From: Streptomyces hydrogenans
GTDB lineage: Bacteria; Actinomycetota; Actinomycetes; Streptomycetales; Streptomycetaceae
Reading direction: 5' to 3'
Assembly: GCF_014656075.1 (NCBI RefSeq)
Contig: NZ_BNBS01000042.1
Location: forward strand, 1-64,000
Length of the DNA: 64,000 bases
Positions 25,454 to 34,500 of this stretch are shown one piece after another. The position numbers and the translations under genes are program-made. The first letter of the stretch is position 1; every line of letters starts with the position of its first letter. The notes under the pieces were generated by a model. That model ran no database searches. It was not told where the DNA came from and worked only from the letters and a program-made list of their open reading frames with translations.

Positions 25454-26257
25454 ATGTTCACTGTCACGTCCGCGAACGTCAACGGTCTCCGCGCCGCCGC
25501 CAAGAAGGGCTTCGTCGAGTGGCTGGCGGGGACCTCCGCCGACGCCGTCTGCCTCCAGGAGGTGCGCGCCGAGGAGTCGCAGCTGCCCGAGGAGGTCCGG
25601 GCCCCCGAGGGCTGGTTCACCGCGCACGCCCCCGCCGCCGCCAAGGGCCGGGCCGGCGTCTCCCTCTACCTGCGGCGCGAGCCGGACGCCCTGCGCGTCG
25701 GCTTCGGGTCGAGCGAGTTCGACGGCTCCGGCCGCTACATCGAGGCCGACCTGCCCGGTGTCACCGTCGCCAGCCTCTACCTCCCCTCCGGCGAGGCGGA
25801 GACGGAGAAGCAGGACGAGAAGTACCGGTTCATGGGCGAGTTCCTGCCCTACCTGAAGGAGCTGCGGGTCCGCGCCGCCGCCGACGGCCGCGAGGTCGTG
25901 GTCTGCGGCGACTGGAACATCGCGCACCGCGAGGCCGACCTCAAGAACTGGAAGGCCAACCGCAAGAGCGCCGGCTTCCTCCCCGAGGAGCGCGAGTGGC
26001 TCACCCGCGTCCTGGACGAGACCGACGGCGGCTACGTCGACGTGGTCCGCGCCCTCCACCCCGAGCAGGAGGGCCCCTACTCCTGGTGGTCCTACCGGGG
26101 CCGTGCCTTCGACAACGACTCGGGGTGGAGGATCGACTACCAGATGGCGACCGCCGGGCTCGCCGCCAAGGCGGTCAAGGCGTACGTCGAGCGGGCCGCC
26201 ACCCACGCCGAGCGGTGGAGCGACCACGCGCCGGTGACCGCCGTGTACGAGCTGTAG
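25454..26257 (+). CDS. xthA: Exodeoxyribonuclease III
   Basis: This 267-aa protein is an AP endonuclease/3'-5' exonuclease of the exonuclease III (EEP) family, acting in base-excision repair. Visible active-site motifs are the metal-binding Asn and Glu (NVNGLRAA, LQEVR), GDWNIAHREADLKN and the C-terminal catalytic SDHAPV. Length matches the family. ATG 25,454 begins right at the conserved FTVTSANVNG start; the longer frame from 25,418 would intrude on the shared promoter. It converges on the MerR gene with a 5-bp gap. Confidence 0.95.
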   Translation: MFTVTSANVNGLRAAAKKGFVEWLAGTSADAVCLQEVRAEESQLPEEVRAPEGWFTAHAPAAAKGRAGVSLYLRREPDALRVGFGSSEFDGSGRYIEADLPGVTVASLYLPSGEAETEKQDEKYRFMGEFLPYLKELRVRAAADGREVVVCGDWNIAHREADLKNWKANRKSAGFLPEEREWLTRVLDETDGGYVDVVRALHPEQEGPYSWWSYRGRAFDNDSGWRIDYQMATAGLAAKAVKAYVERAATHAERWSDHAPVTAVYEL

Positions 26258-26262
26258 CGGTC

Positions 26263-26916
26263 TCAGCCGCGCAGGCGGCGGTCGAGGGCCAGGGAGAGTT
26301 CCGCCTCGACGACGTTCTTGGCGAGGGGGCGCAGGCGGTTCAGGTCGCCGTCCTTGACGTGGGGGCCCAGGGCCTCGGCGAAGAGGGCGGCCAGGGCCTC
26401 GGCGTGTTCGCGGACGCGGGCGCCGGCCTTGAGGACCTCGGCGAGCGGGACCCCCTCGCGGACGAGGGCGGCGGAGACGTCGAGGAGGCGGCGGCTGACG
26501 TGGACGATCTCCTCGCCGTCGGTCGCCAGGTAGCCGAGGTCGAGGGCCGCCGCGAGGTTCTCCGGGGTGACCTCGCCGTCGAAGTGGTCGGCCAGTTCCT
26601 CGGGGGTGAGGCGGACGGGCTCCTCCTCGGTGGGGGGGCCGAGTTCGAGGACCTCGCCGACGTCCCGGCCCGATTCGAAGGCCGTCGTCAGGTCGGCGAT
26701 GCCGGTGAGGGTGTGGCCGCGTTCGAGCAGGGCGGCGATGGTGCGGAGACGGGCCAGGTGGTGCTCGTCGTACCAGGCGATGCGGCCCTCGCGGCGCGGC
26801 GGCGGGATCAGGCCGCGCTCGCGGTAGAAGCGGAGCGTGCGGACGGTGATGCCGGCCGCTTCGGCCAGCTCTGCCATCCGGTACTCGTGAGGTGGGTTCC
26901 CCGATCGTTCTGCCAC
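26263..26916 (-). CDS. MerR-family transcriptional regulator
   Basis: This 217-aa regulator has an N-terminal winged helix MerR domain (about 10-80: YRMAELAEAAGITVRTLRFYRERGLI, PPPRREGRIAWYDEHHLARL) and a C-terminal helical effector region without Cys-rich metal sites, suggesting an organic ligand. The GTG start is at 26,916. It is divergent from the monooxygenase operon, which it probably controls through the TACCG repeats between the two genes. Confidence 0.9.
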   Translation of the reverse strand: MAERSGNPPHEYRMAELAEAAGITVRTLRFYRERGLIPPPRREGRIAWYDEHHLARLRTIAALLERGHTLTGIADLTTAFESGRDVGEVLELGPPTEEEPVRLTPEELADHFDGEVTPENLAAALDLGYLATDGEEIVHVSRRLLDVSAALVREGVPLAEVLKAGARVREHAEALAALFAEALGPHVKDGDLNRLRPLAKNVVEAELSLALDRRLRG

Positions 26917-26934
26917 ACCCGTCAGCCTATGTTG

Positions 26935-26977
26935 TACCGCCGGTAACTTTCCCTCGTCGGACCCCTACCGCTCGGTA
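26935..26977. promoter_or_regulatory. Paired inverted repeats TACCG-n-CGGTA between merR and monooxygenase
   Basis: TACCG-C-CGGTA occurs at 26,935-26,945 and TACCG-CT-CGGTA at 26,966-26,977, 31 bp apart, in the 131-bp divergent region. Two near-identical short palindromes next to a MerR gene are good candidates for its operators, covering both promoters. The exact -35/-10 elements were not resolved. Confidence 0.5.
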
Positions 26978-27047
26978 TGGAGCTGCTCTACAGTCCCGAC
27001 TGTGCCAGTGATTGCTGGCGGTATCAGCCAGGCGCACGGGAGGCGGC

Positions 27048-28586
27048 ATGGCGAAGCACGAGCACGTTCGGGTGGCGGTGATCGGATCGGGGTTCGGCGG
27101 GCTCGGGGCCGCCGTCCGGCTGCGCCGCGAGGGGATCACCGACTTCGTCGTCCTGGAGCGGGCCGACTCCGTGGGCGGCACCTGGCGGGACAACAGCTAC
27201 CCCGGGTGCGCCTGCGACGTGCCCTCGCACCTCTACTCCTTCTCCTTCGCGCCCAACCCCGACTGGCCCCGGACCTTCTCCGGCCAGCGGCACATCCGGG
27301 CCTACCTGGAGCACGTCGCCGACACCTTCGGCATCCGCCCCCACCTGCGGCTGAACCACGAGGTGCTGCGGATGGAGTGGGACGCCGACGAGCTGCGCTG
27401 GCGCATCGAGACCAGCTCCGGCTCCTTCAGCGCCGACGTCGTCGTCTCCGCCACCGGCCCGCTCTCCGACCCGAAGATCCCGGACATCCCCGGACTCGAC
27501 GGCTTCACCGGCAAGGTCTTCCACTCGGCCCGCTGGGACCACGACTACGACCTGCGGGGCAAGCGCGTCGCCATGGTCGGCACCGGCGCCTCCGCCATCC
27601 AGATCGTGCCCGCGATCCAGCCCGACGTCGCGAAGCTGACCCTCTTCCAGCGCACGCCCCCGTGGGTGATGCCCCGCATGGACCGGGCCATCACCGGCCC
27701 CGAGCGCTGGCTGCACCGGAAGCTGCCCGTCACCGCCGCCCTGCGCCGCGGCATCCTGTGGGGCATCCGGGAGCTCCAGGTCGGCGCCTTCACCAAGCAC
27801 CCCGGCGAGCTGGGCCTGGTCGAGAAGCTGGCCAAGGCCAACATCGCCAAGTCCGTCAAGGACCCGGTGCTGCGGGCCAAGCTGACCCCCTCGTACCGCA
27901 TCGGCTGCAAGCGGATCCTGCTCTCCAACGCCTACTACCCGGCCCTCGCCCAGCCCAACGTCGACGTCGTCGCCGGCGGCCTGAAGGAGGTCCGCGGCGA
28001 TGTGGTCGTCGGCTCCGACGGCACCGAGACCGAGGTCGACGCGATCGTCTTCGGCACCGGCTTCCACGTCACCGACATGCCGATCGCCCCGCGCGTCATC
28101 GGCGCCGACGGCGTCTCGCTCGCCGAGGCGTGGAAGGACGGCATGGAGGCGCTGCGCGGCGCCACCGCCGCCGGCTTCCCCAACTGGATGACGATCATCG
28201 GGCCCAACACCGGCCTCGGGAACTCCTCCATGATCCTCATGATCGAGTCCCAGCTGAACTACATGGCCGACTACCTGCGCCAGCTGAACGTGCTCGGCGG
28301 CCGGTCCGCCCTCGCCGTCCGCCCCTCCGCCGTCAACGCCTGGAACCGCAAGGTCCAGAACCGGATGGAGAAGACCGTCTGGAAGGCCGGCGGCTGCGAC
28401 AGCTGGTACCTCGACGCCAACGGCCGCAACACCACCCTGTGGCCCGGCACCACCGGCGAGTTCCGCCGCGAGACCCGGCAGGTCGACCTCTCCGAGTACG
28501 AGGTCGTCCGCGCACCGAAGCCGGTCGGGGCCACCCCCGCCCCCGCCGCCCGCCGCGCCGCCCGCAAGAAGGAGGCCGCCCAGTGA
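27048..28586 (+). CDS. Flavin-dependent Baeyer-Villiger-type monooxygenase
   Basis: This 512-aa FAD/NADPH enzyme has an N-terminal FAD Rossmann motif GSGFGGLGAA, an NADPH motif GTGASAIQ and the class B fingerprint F-x-G-x3-H-x3-W (FTGKVFHSARW, residues 153-163). It inserts oxygen into ketones to give esters or lactones. It is first in an operon with an alpha/beta hydrolase that could cleave the ester and an SDR that could interconvert alcohol and ketone, suggesting a degradation or lipid-modifying route. ATG 27,048 follows GGAGGCGGC. Confidence 0.92.
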   Translation: MAKHEHVRVAVIGSGFGGLGAAVRLRREGITDFVVLERADSVGGTWRDNSYPGCACDVPSHLYSFSFAPNPDWPRTFSGQRHIRAYLEHVADTFGIRPHLRLNHEVLRMEWDADELRWRIETSSGSFSADVVVSATGPLSDPKIPDIPGLDGFTGKVFHSARWDHDYDLRGKRVAMVGTGASAIQIVPAIQPDVAKLTLFQRTPPWVMPRMDRAITGPERWLHRKLPVTAALRRGILWGIRELQVGAFTKHPGELGLVEKLAKANIAKSVKDPVLRAKLTPSYRIGCKRILLSNAYYPALAQPNVDVVAGGLKEVRGDVVVGSDGTETEVDAIVFGTGFHVTDMPIAPRVIGADGVSLAEAWKDGMEALRGATAAGFPNWMTIIGPNTGLGNSSMILMIESQLNYMADYLRQLNVLGGRSALAVRPSAVNAWNRKVQNRMEKTVWKAGGCDSWYLDANGRNTTLWPGTTGEFRRETRQVDLSEYEVVRAPKPVGATPAPAARRAARKKEAAQ

Positions 28587-29488
28587 TACGGCTCCCCGAA
28601 CCCCGCGCGCTCACCGTCCGCTCCGCCGACGGCGCCGAACTGCACGCCGAGGTGTACGGCCCCGAGGGCGCGCCCGCCGTCGTCCTCGCCCACGGCTGGA
28701 CCTGCTCCATCGGCTTCTGGGCCGAGCAGATCCGCGCCCTGGCCGCCGACCACCGGGTGATCGCCTACGACCAGCGCGGCCACGGCCGCTCCCCGGTCCC
28801 CGCCCCCGGCGGCTACTCGACCACCGCGCTCGCCGACGACCTGGAGGCGGTGCTCGCCGCCACCCTCGGCCCCGGCGAGCGGGCCGTGGTCGCCGGCCAC
28901 TCCATGGGCGGCATGACGATCATGGCCGCGGCCGGCCGGCCCGGCTTCGTCCAGCACGCCGCCGCCGTCCTGCTCTGCTCGACCGGCCCGTCCCGGCTCA
29001 CCGCCGAGGCGACCGTGGTGCCGCTCGGGCCCGGCGGGCTGCGCACCCGGCTGACCGGCGCCGTCCTCGGCTCGAAGGCGCCGCTGGGCCCGGTCAACGG
29101 GATCTCCAGGAAGATCCTCAAGTACGCCACGATGGGACCGGGTTCGACGCCGGACCGGGTCGACGCCTGCGCCCGGATCGTGCACGCCTGCCCGCGCCCG
29201 TCCCGCCACGGCTGGTCCCAGGTGCTCGCCGGGCTCAATCTGGAGGCGGACGTCCGGGAGCTCAGGGTCCCGGCCGCCGTGCTCGTCGGCACCGCCGACC
29301 GGCTCACCCCGCCGGTCCACTCCCGGGCCCTGGCCGAGGCGCTGCCGCACTGCGCCGGCCTGACCGAACTGGCCGGCATGGGCCACATGACGCCGGTCGA
29401 GGCCCCGGAGGCCGTCACCGCGCAGATCCGCGAACTGACGCTCACGTATCTCGGAGCGCACCCGACCGGCAAGGAGGCAGGGGTATGA
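28583..29488 (+). CDS. Alpha/beta-fold hydrolase
   Basis: This 301-aa hydrolase has the oxyanion-hole HGW (AHGWTCSIGFW), nucleophile elbow GHSMGG, an Asp in GTADRLTPP and the catalytic His in MGHMTPVE. It likely hydrolyses the ester or lactone made by the preceding monooxygenase. The GTG start at 28,583 overlaps the monooxygenase stop (GTGA), and its own stop overlaps the SDR start. Confidence 0.9.
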   Translation: MIRLPEPRALTVRSADGAELHAEVYGPEGAPAVVLAHGWTCSIGFWAEQIRALAADHRVIAYDQRGHGRSPVPAPGGYSTTALADDLEAVLAATLGPGERAVVAGHSMGGMTIMAAAGRPGFVQHAAAVLLCSTGPSRLTAEATVVPLGPGGLRTRLTGAVLGSKAPLGPVNGISRKILKYATMGPGSTPDRVDACARIVHACPRPSRHGWSQVLAGLNLEADVRELRVPAAVLVGTADRLTPPVHSRALAEALPHCAGLTELAGMGHMTPVEAPEAVTAQIRELTLTYLGAHPTGKEAGV

Positions 29489-30366
29489 GCAGGGTCAGCC
29501 TGGAAGGACAGGTCGCGGTCGTCACCGGCGGCGCCCGCGGCGTGGGCGAGCTGCTCGCCCGCAAGCTCTCGGCGCGCGGCGCGAAGATCGCCCTCGTCGG
29601 CCTGGAGCCGGAACTCCTCAAGGAGGTCGCCGGCCGGCTGCACACCGAGGCCGACTGGTGGGAGGCGGACGTCACCGACCACGAGGCGATGGCCCGGGTC
29701 GCCGCCGAGGTCAAGGAGCGGTTCGGCAAGGTCGACGTCGTCGTCGCCAACGCGGGCGTCGCGGCCGGCGGCCCGTTCGTGGACTCCGACCCCGTCGCCT
29801 GGCGCCGGGTCATCGAGGTCAACCTGATCGGCGGGGCGGTCACCGGCCGCGCCTTCCTGCCGGTCCTCATGGAGTCCCGGGGGTACTTCCTCCAGATCGC
29901 CTCGCTCGCCGCGATCACCCCGGCCCCGATGATGACCGCCTACTGCGCCTCCAAGTCGGGCGTCGAGGCGTTCGCGCACAGCCTGCGGGCCGAGGTCGCG
30001 TACAAGGGCGTGAAGGTGGGCGTCGGCTATCTCTCCTGGACCGACACCGACATGGTGCGGGGCGCGGACCAGGACGACGTGATGAAGGAGCTGCGGCAGC
30101 GGCTGCCGTGGCCGTCGAACCGCACCTACCCGCTCGGCCCGGCCGTGGACCGGATCGTCGCGGGCATCGAGCGCCGCTCGGCCCATGTGTACGCGCAGTG
30201 GTGGCTGCGCGGGATGCAGTCGGTCCGCGGCTACCTGCCGAGCGTGATCGCCACGGTCGGGCAGCGCGAGATGAGGCGGTTCGAGCCCCGGCTGGCCTCG
30301 GTCTCCAAGGGCCTGGTCGGCGCGGGCGGAGCGGCGGACGAGCAGGCGCGGACCGAGAAGGCCTGA
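29485..30366 (+). CDS. Short-chain dehydrogenase/reductase
   Basis: This 293-aa SDR has the cofactor motif TGGARGVG, NAG at about 90, the active-site Ser in IASLAA and YCASK. It is a classical NAD(P)-dependent alcohol/ketone oxidoreductase, longer than usual by about 40 C-terminal residues. It is third in the monooxygenase-hydrolase operon (ATGA overlap) and would supply the ketone substrate or reduce a product. Confidence 0.9.
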   Translation: MSRVSLEGQVAVVTGGARGVGELLARKLSARGAKIALVGLEPELLKEVAGRLHTEADWWEADVTDHEAMARVAAEVKERFGKVDVVVANAGVAAGGPFVDSDPVAWRRVIEVNLIGGAVTGRAFLPVLMESRGYFLQIASLAAITPAPMMTAYCASKSGVEAFAHSLRAEVAYKGVKVGVGYLSWTDTDMVRGADQDDVMKELRQRLPWPSNRTYPLGPAVDRIVAGIERRSAHVYAQWWLRGMQSVRGYLPSVIATVGQREMRRFEPRLASVSKGLVGAGGAADEQARTEKA

Positions 30367-30487
30367 GGCCGTGCGGCACGCAGCGTAACTGATCGAAATG
30401 CGTGGAATGTTCGCTCGTGCAAGGCTGGTCGAGGCCCGGGGGCAAGCCGCCCCCGCACCCCTCACACCCGTCTAGGAGTGAACCTTC

Positions 30488-30685
30488 ATGGGCATCAAGG
30501 ACCAGTTCCAGGACAAGGCGCAGGAGCTCGCCGACCGCGGCAAGCAGGCCATGGGCCAGGGCAAGGGCAGGGACGCCAAGGACGAGGCGTCCCAGCGTGC
30601 CTCGCAGGCCCGTGACGGCGCCCAGGAGGCGAAGGAGCGCGCCGAGCGGGAGCTGCGCGAGCGCTCCGGCCGCGACGACGCCTGA
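30488..30685 (+). CDS. CsbD-like small stress protein
   Basis: This 65-aa hydrophilic protein, MGIKDQFQDKAQELADRGKQ onward, is rich in Lys, Glu, Ala and Gln, with no hydrophobic segment, and fits CsbD-like general-stress proteins. ATG 30,488 has an AGGAG ribosome site. It is a single-gene unit: 121 bp separate it from the SDR and a strong terminator follows at once. Its molecular role is unknown. Confidence 0.75.
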   Translation: MGIKDQFQDKAQELADRGKQAMGQGKGRDAKDEASQRASQARDGAQEAKERAERELRERSGRDDA

Positions 30686-30700
30686 CGCCCGTCCTGCCAC

Positions 30701-30734
30701 GGAAGGCGCACCCGGGACGCCGGGTGCGCCTTCC
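30701..30734 (+). terminator. Terminator after the CsbD-like gene
   Basis: A perfect 15-bp stem (30,701-30,715 with 30,720-30,734) encloses a GACG loop 15 bp after the stop codon. Confidence 0.85.
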
Positions 30735-30744
30735 GCGCGTCCGC

Positions 30745-30905
30745 GCGCGGACCACGGGTTTCCGGTCCGGGGCAACCTGCGCGGACCACGGGTTTCCGGT
30801 CCGGAGCGGCCTGGGCGGATCCCGGGTTTCCGGTCCGGGGCGGCCCGCGCGGACCCCGGCTTCCGCAGGGGGTGCCTCGCGCGGACCCCCGGCTTCCGCG
30901 CGAGC
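30745..30905. repeat. Imperfect tandem repeats, about 34-bp unit
   Basis: Units begin at 30,745, 30,779 and 30,813 (34 bp each), then two shortened, diverged copies at 30,847 and 30,878. Each starts GCGCGGACC or a close variant and contains a TTTCCGGTCCGG or CTTCCG core. The stretch 30,735-30,977 before the GNAT gene holds no gene; the repeats fill most of it. They have no unique spacers, so this is not CRISPR. Confidence 0.75.
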
Positions 30906-30977
30906 CGCCCCGAGGTGTCTGTGCGCCCAGGGCGTAACTCCCGCGCGCCCGCCCGGGGATCTTCGTACGCTCCCTCC

Positions 30978-31502
30978 ATGTCCGTCGTACTCGAACGCCT
31001 GCGCCCCGACCACGCCCCGGCCCTGCTCGTCTTCGAGCGGGAGAACCGGGCCTTCTTCGCCGCCACCGTGGCCGACCGGGGGGACGCGTACTTCGCCGAG
31101 TTCGACGCCCGCCTCCGGGCCCTGCTCGACGAGCAGGAGGAGGGGACGGTCCACTTCCACGTCCTGGTGGCCGAGGACGGCGCGATCCTCGGCCGGATCA
31201 ATCTGGTCGACGTCGCCGACGGAGCGGCCGAGCTCGGCTACCGGATCGCGGAGGCGGCCACCGGCCGGGGGCTCGCCACCCGCGGCGTCCTGGAGGTCTG
31301 CCGGCTCGCCGTGGAGGAGTACGGGCTGCGCCGGCTGCACGCCGGGGCGGCGAAGGAGAACGCCGCGTCCCGGGCGGTGCTCGCCCGGGTCGGCTTCGGC
31401 GCGGTCGGCGGCGCGGTGATGGACGACGGGGGGACCGGGATCTCCTACGAGCTGGACCTCGGCGGCAGCTTCGGGCGGGAGCGGTCCGGCGCGCCCTCGT
31501 AG
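30978..31502 (+). CDS. GNAT-family (RimJ/RimL-like) N-acetyltransferase
   Basis: This 174-aa acetyltransferase matches the ribosomal-protein-alanine acetyltransferase subgroup: ELGYRIAEAATGRGLATRGVLEVCRLAV contains the acetyl-CoA loop, followed by RLHAGAAKENAASRAVLARVGF. ATG 30,978 begins the conserved LERLRPDHAPAL region. Its last 58 bp overlap the 3' end of the convergent tricorn protease gene, so both C termini are encoded by complementary strands. Confidence 0.87.
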   Translation: MSVVLERLRPDHAPALLVFERENRAFFAATVADRGDAYFAEFDARLRALLDEQEEGTVHFHVLVAEDGAILGRINLVDVADGAAELGYRIAEAATGRGLATRGVLEVCRLAVEEYGLRRLHAGAAKENAASRAVLARVGFGAVGGAVMDDGGTGISYELDLGGSFGRERSGAPS

Positions 31503-34500
31503 CCGGGCGGGCTCGCCGCGGGTTCGGCGTCCAGCAGGGCGAGGGCCGCGTCGACGGCGTCGTCGAGCTGGGCGTGCCGGCCCTCGGCCCAGTCGAGGGG
31601 GGTGCGCAGGACGGAGACGTCGGGCTCGACGCCGTGGTTCTCCACGGACCAGCCCCACTCGGTGAACCAGGCGGCGTTCATGGGCACGGTGATCTGGGTG
31701 CCGTCGCCGAGCTTGTGGCGGCCGGTCATGCCGACCACCCCGCCCCAGGTGCGCTGTCCGACGACGGGGCCGAGGCCGAGGAGCTTGAAGGCGGCGGTGA
31801 TCATGTCGCCGTCGGAGGAGGTGGCCTCGTCGGCGAGGGCGACGACGGGGCCGCGCGGGGCGTTGGAGGCGTAACTGACGGGCTGGGCGTTGCGCGTGAG
31901 GTCCCAGCCGATGATCTTCCGGGTGAGGGTCTCCACGACGAGTTCGCTGATGTGGCCGCCGGCGTTGCCGCGCACGTCGACGATGAGGGCGGGCCGGGAG
32001 ACCTCCATGCGCAGGTCGCGGTTGAACTGCGCCCAGCCGGAGCCGCCCATGTCGGGGATGTGGAGGTAGCCGCAGCGTCCGCCGCTCAGCTCCCGCACGA
32101 CGGCCCGGCGTTTGGCGACCCAGTCCTGGTAGCGCAGCGGGCGTTCGTCGATCAGCGGGACCACGGCGACCCGGCGGGAGCGGCCCTCGCCGCCGGCCGG
32201 GGTGAAGGTGAGTTCGACGGTGGTGCCGCCGGTGCCGGCGAGCAGCGGGTAGGGGCCGGCGACGGGGTCGACGGGCCGGCCGTCGACGTGGGTGAGGGCG
32301 GCGCCCTCGCGGATGCCGGTGCCGGCCAGCGGGGAGCGGGCCTTGGAGTCGGAGGACTCGCCGGGCAGGATCCGCTTCACCACCCAGTCGCCGTCGCGGG
32401 GCACGAGGTTGGCGCCGAGCAGGCCCTGGGGGCGCTGGTAGTGCGGCGGTCCCTCGTTGCGCCGGGCGGGGGTGACGTAGGCGTGCGAGGTGCCGAGTTC
32501 GCCCATGACCTCGCGCAGCAGGTCGGCGAACTCGTCCGGGGAGGCGACCCGTTCGAGCAGCGGCCGGTACTGGTCGAGGACGGCGTCCCAGTCGACGCCG
32601 CCCATGCCGGGCTCCCAGAAGTAGGCGCGGACGATCCGGCCCGCCTCGTCGTAGGACTGGCGCCACTCGGCGCCGGGGTCGACGTCGTGGAGGACGCGGC
32701 GCAGGTCGAGGTAGACGGTGGAGTCGCCGTCGCCGGCCTCGGTGGCGGGGACGGCCCGCAGCTCGCCCTCGTCGAAGACGACGAGTCGGCTGCCGTCGCC
32801 GCTGACCGCGAACCAGTCGAGGTCGCGGGCGAGTTCGGTGCGGCGGGCCTTGGCGACGGAGAAGTGCTCCAGGGTGGGGCGGCCGGAGGTGTCGGCGGGG
32901 TTGGCGAAGGTCTCGCCGAGCGCGCCGGAGATGGGCCAGCGCAGCCAGACGAGCCCGCCGCCGGTGACCGGGGCGAGCGCCGAGTACTTGGAGGCGGCGA
33001 CCGGGAAGGGGGTGACCCGGTCGGGCAGGCCCTCGATCTCCACGGTGACCGTGCCGTCGCCGCTGTCGGCGCCGTCGTCGGCCGGGTCCATGCCGCCGGC
33101 CGCGGGGCGCCCGTCGGGCAGCAGCGCGAAGGGGGAGAGGGTCGCGGAGGAGAGCGGCACCAGGTAGGGGCGGCAGCCGAGCGGGAACGACAGGTCGCCG
33201 GTGTGGACGTCGTACACCGGGTCGAAGCCGCGCCAGGAGAGGAAGGCGAGGTAGCGGCCGTCACTGGTGAAGACGGGGTTCTCGTCCTCGAAGCGGCCGT
33301 TGGTGACGTCGATGACGGTGCGCGGGCCGGGGCCGGAGATCCGGACGAGCTTGATGGAGCGCAGCGAGCGGCCGATGCCGGGGTGGGACCAGGTGAGCCA
33401 GGCGCCGTCGGGGGAGAAGGCGAGGTCGCGGACGGGGCCGTTGACGGACCGGATCAGCTCGGTGACCTCGCCGTTGGATTCCTCGGTGGCGTCGACGAGG
33501 AGGAGCCGGCCGTCGTTCGAGGCGATGGCGAGGCGTTCGCCGTCGGGGTCGGCGACGAGTTCCTCGACCCGGCCCAGTTCCCCGGCGGCGAGTCGGCGCG
33601 GGGGCCGGTCGCCGCTGGCGCGGGGCAGGTAGGCGATCTCGACGGCGTCGTCGCCCTCGGCGTCGGTGACGTAGGCGATCTGGCCGCCGCTGCCCAGCAT
33701 CTCGGGGAGCCGGACGCGGACGCCGGGGGTGTCGGTGATGGCGCGGGCGGGCCCGTCGCGGTGGGTGAGCCAGTACAGGCTGCCGCGCACGCCGACGGCG
33801 CTGGCCCGGCCGGTCTCGTCGACGGAGAGCGCGTCGACGTGCTGGGCGGCGGGCACCTGGTAGGGGCGGCGGCCGGCCCGCTGGCCGCCGAGGCGCACCT
33901 CCAGGCGGCGCGGTGCGGCGCCGGCGCCCAGGTCCTCGGCGATCCACAGCTCGCCGGCGCACTGGTAGACGATCCGGCGTCCGTCGGAGGAGGCGTGCCG
34001 GGCGTAGAAGTCGGCGTGGTCGGTGTGGCGGCGCAGGTCCGTGCCGTCGGGGCGGCAGGAGTAGAGGTTGCCGACGCCCTCGTGGTCGGAGAGGAAGGCG
34101 ATCCGGTACCCGTCCTCGCCGGGCGGCGCGGCGACGAACATCGGGTCGGCGAGGTGGCCGCCGAGGTCGGGCAGGAGCCGTTCGCCGTGGAGCCAGAGGC
34201 GGCCGGTGGCGCCGCCCCGGTAGCGCTTCCAGGCGGCCGGCTCGTGCGGCGGGGTGCCGGTGAGCAGGAGGGTGCGGCGCTCGCCTTCGACGTCCTGGAC
34301 GGCGATGTCGCAGACCGGGCCCCAGGGCATCCGGCCGCCGGGGGAGCCGTCGGTGGCGACGGTGTACGCCCAGGAGAAGTACGAGAAGGGCTGGCCCTGC
34401 GAGGAGACGGCGAGGATGTCGGAGCGGCCGTCCTTGTCCGGGGGCGACCAGCCGCAGACGCGGGTGTCGGTGGAGCCCCAGTGGGTGAGCTGCCGGGCGT

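Noticed and set aside
30745..30905. Possible CRISPR array
   Set aside because: Repeat units abut one another with no unique spacers, decay towards one end, and no cas genes are present.
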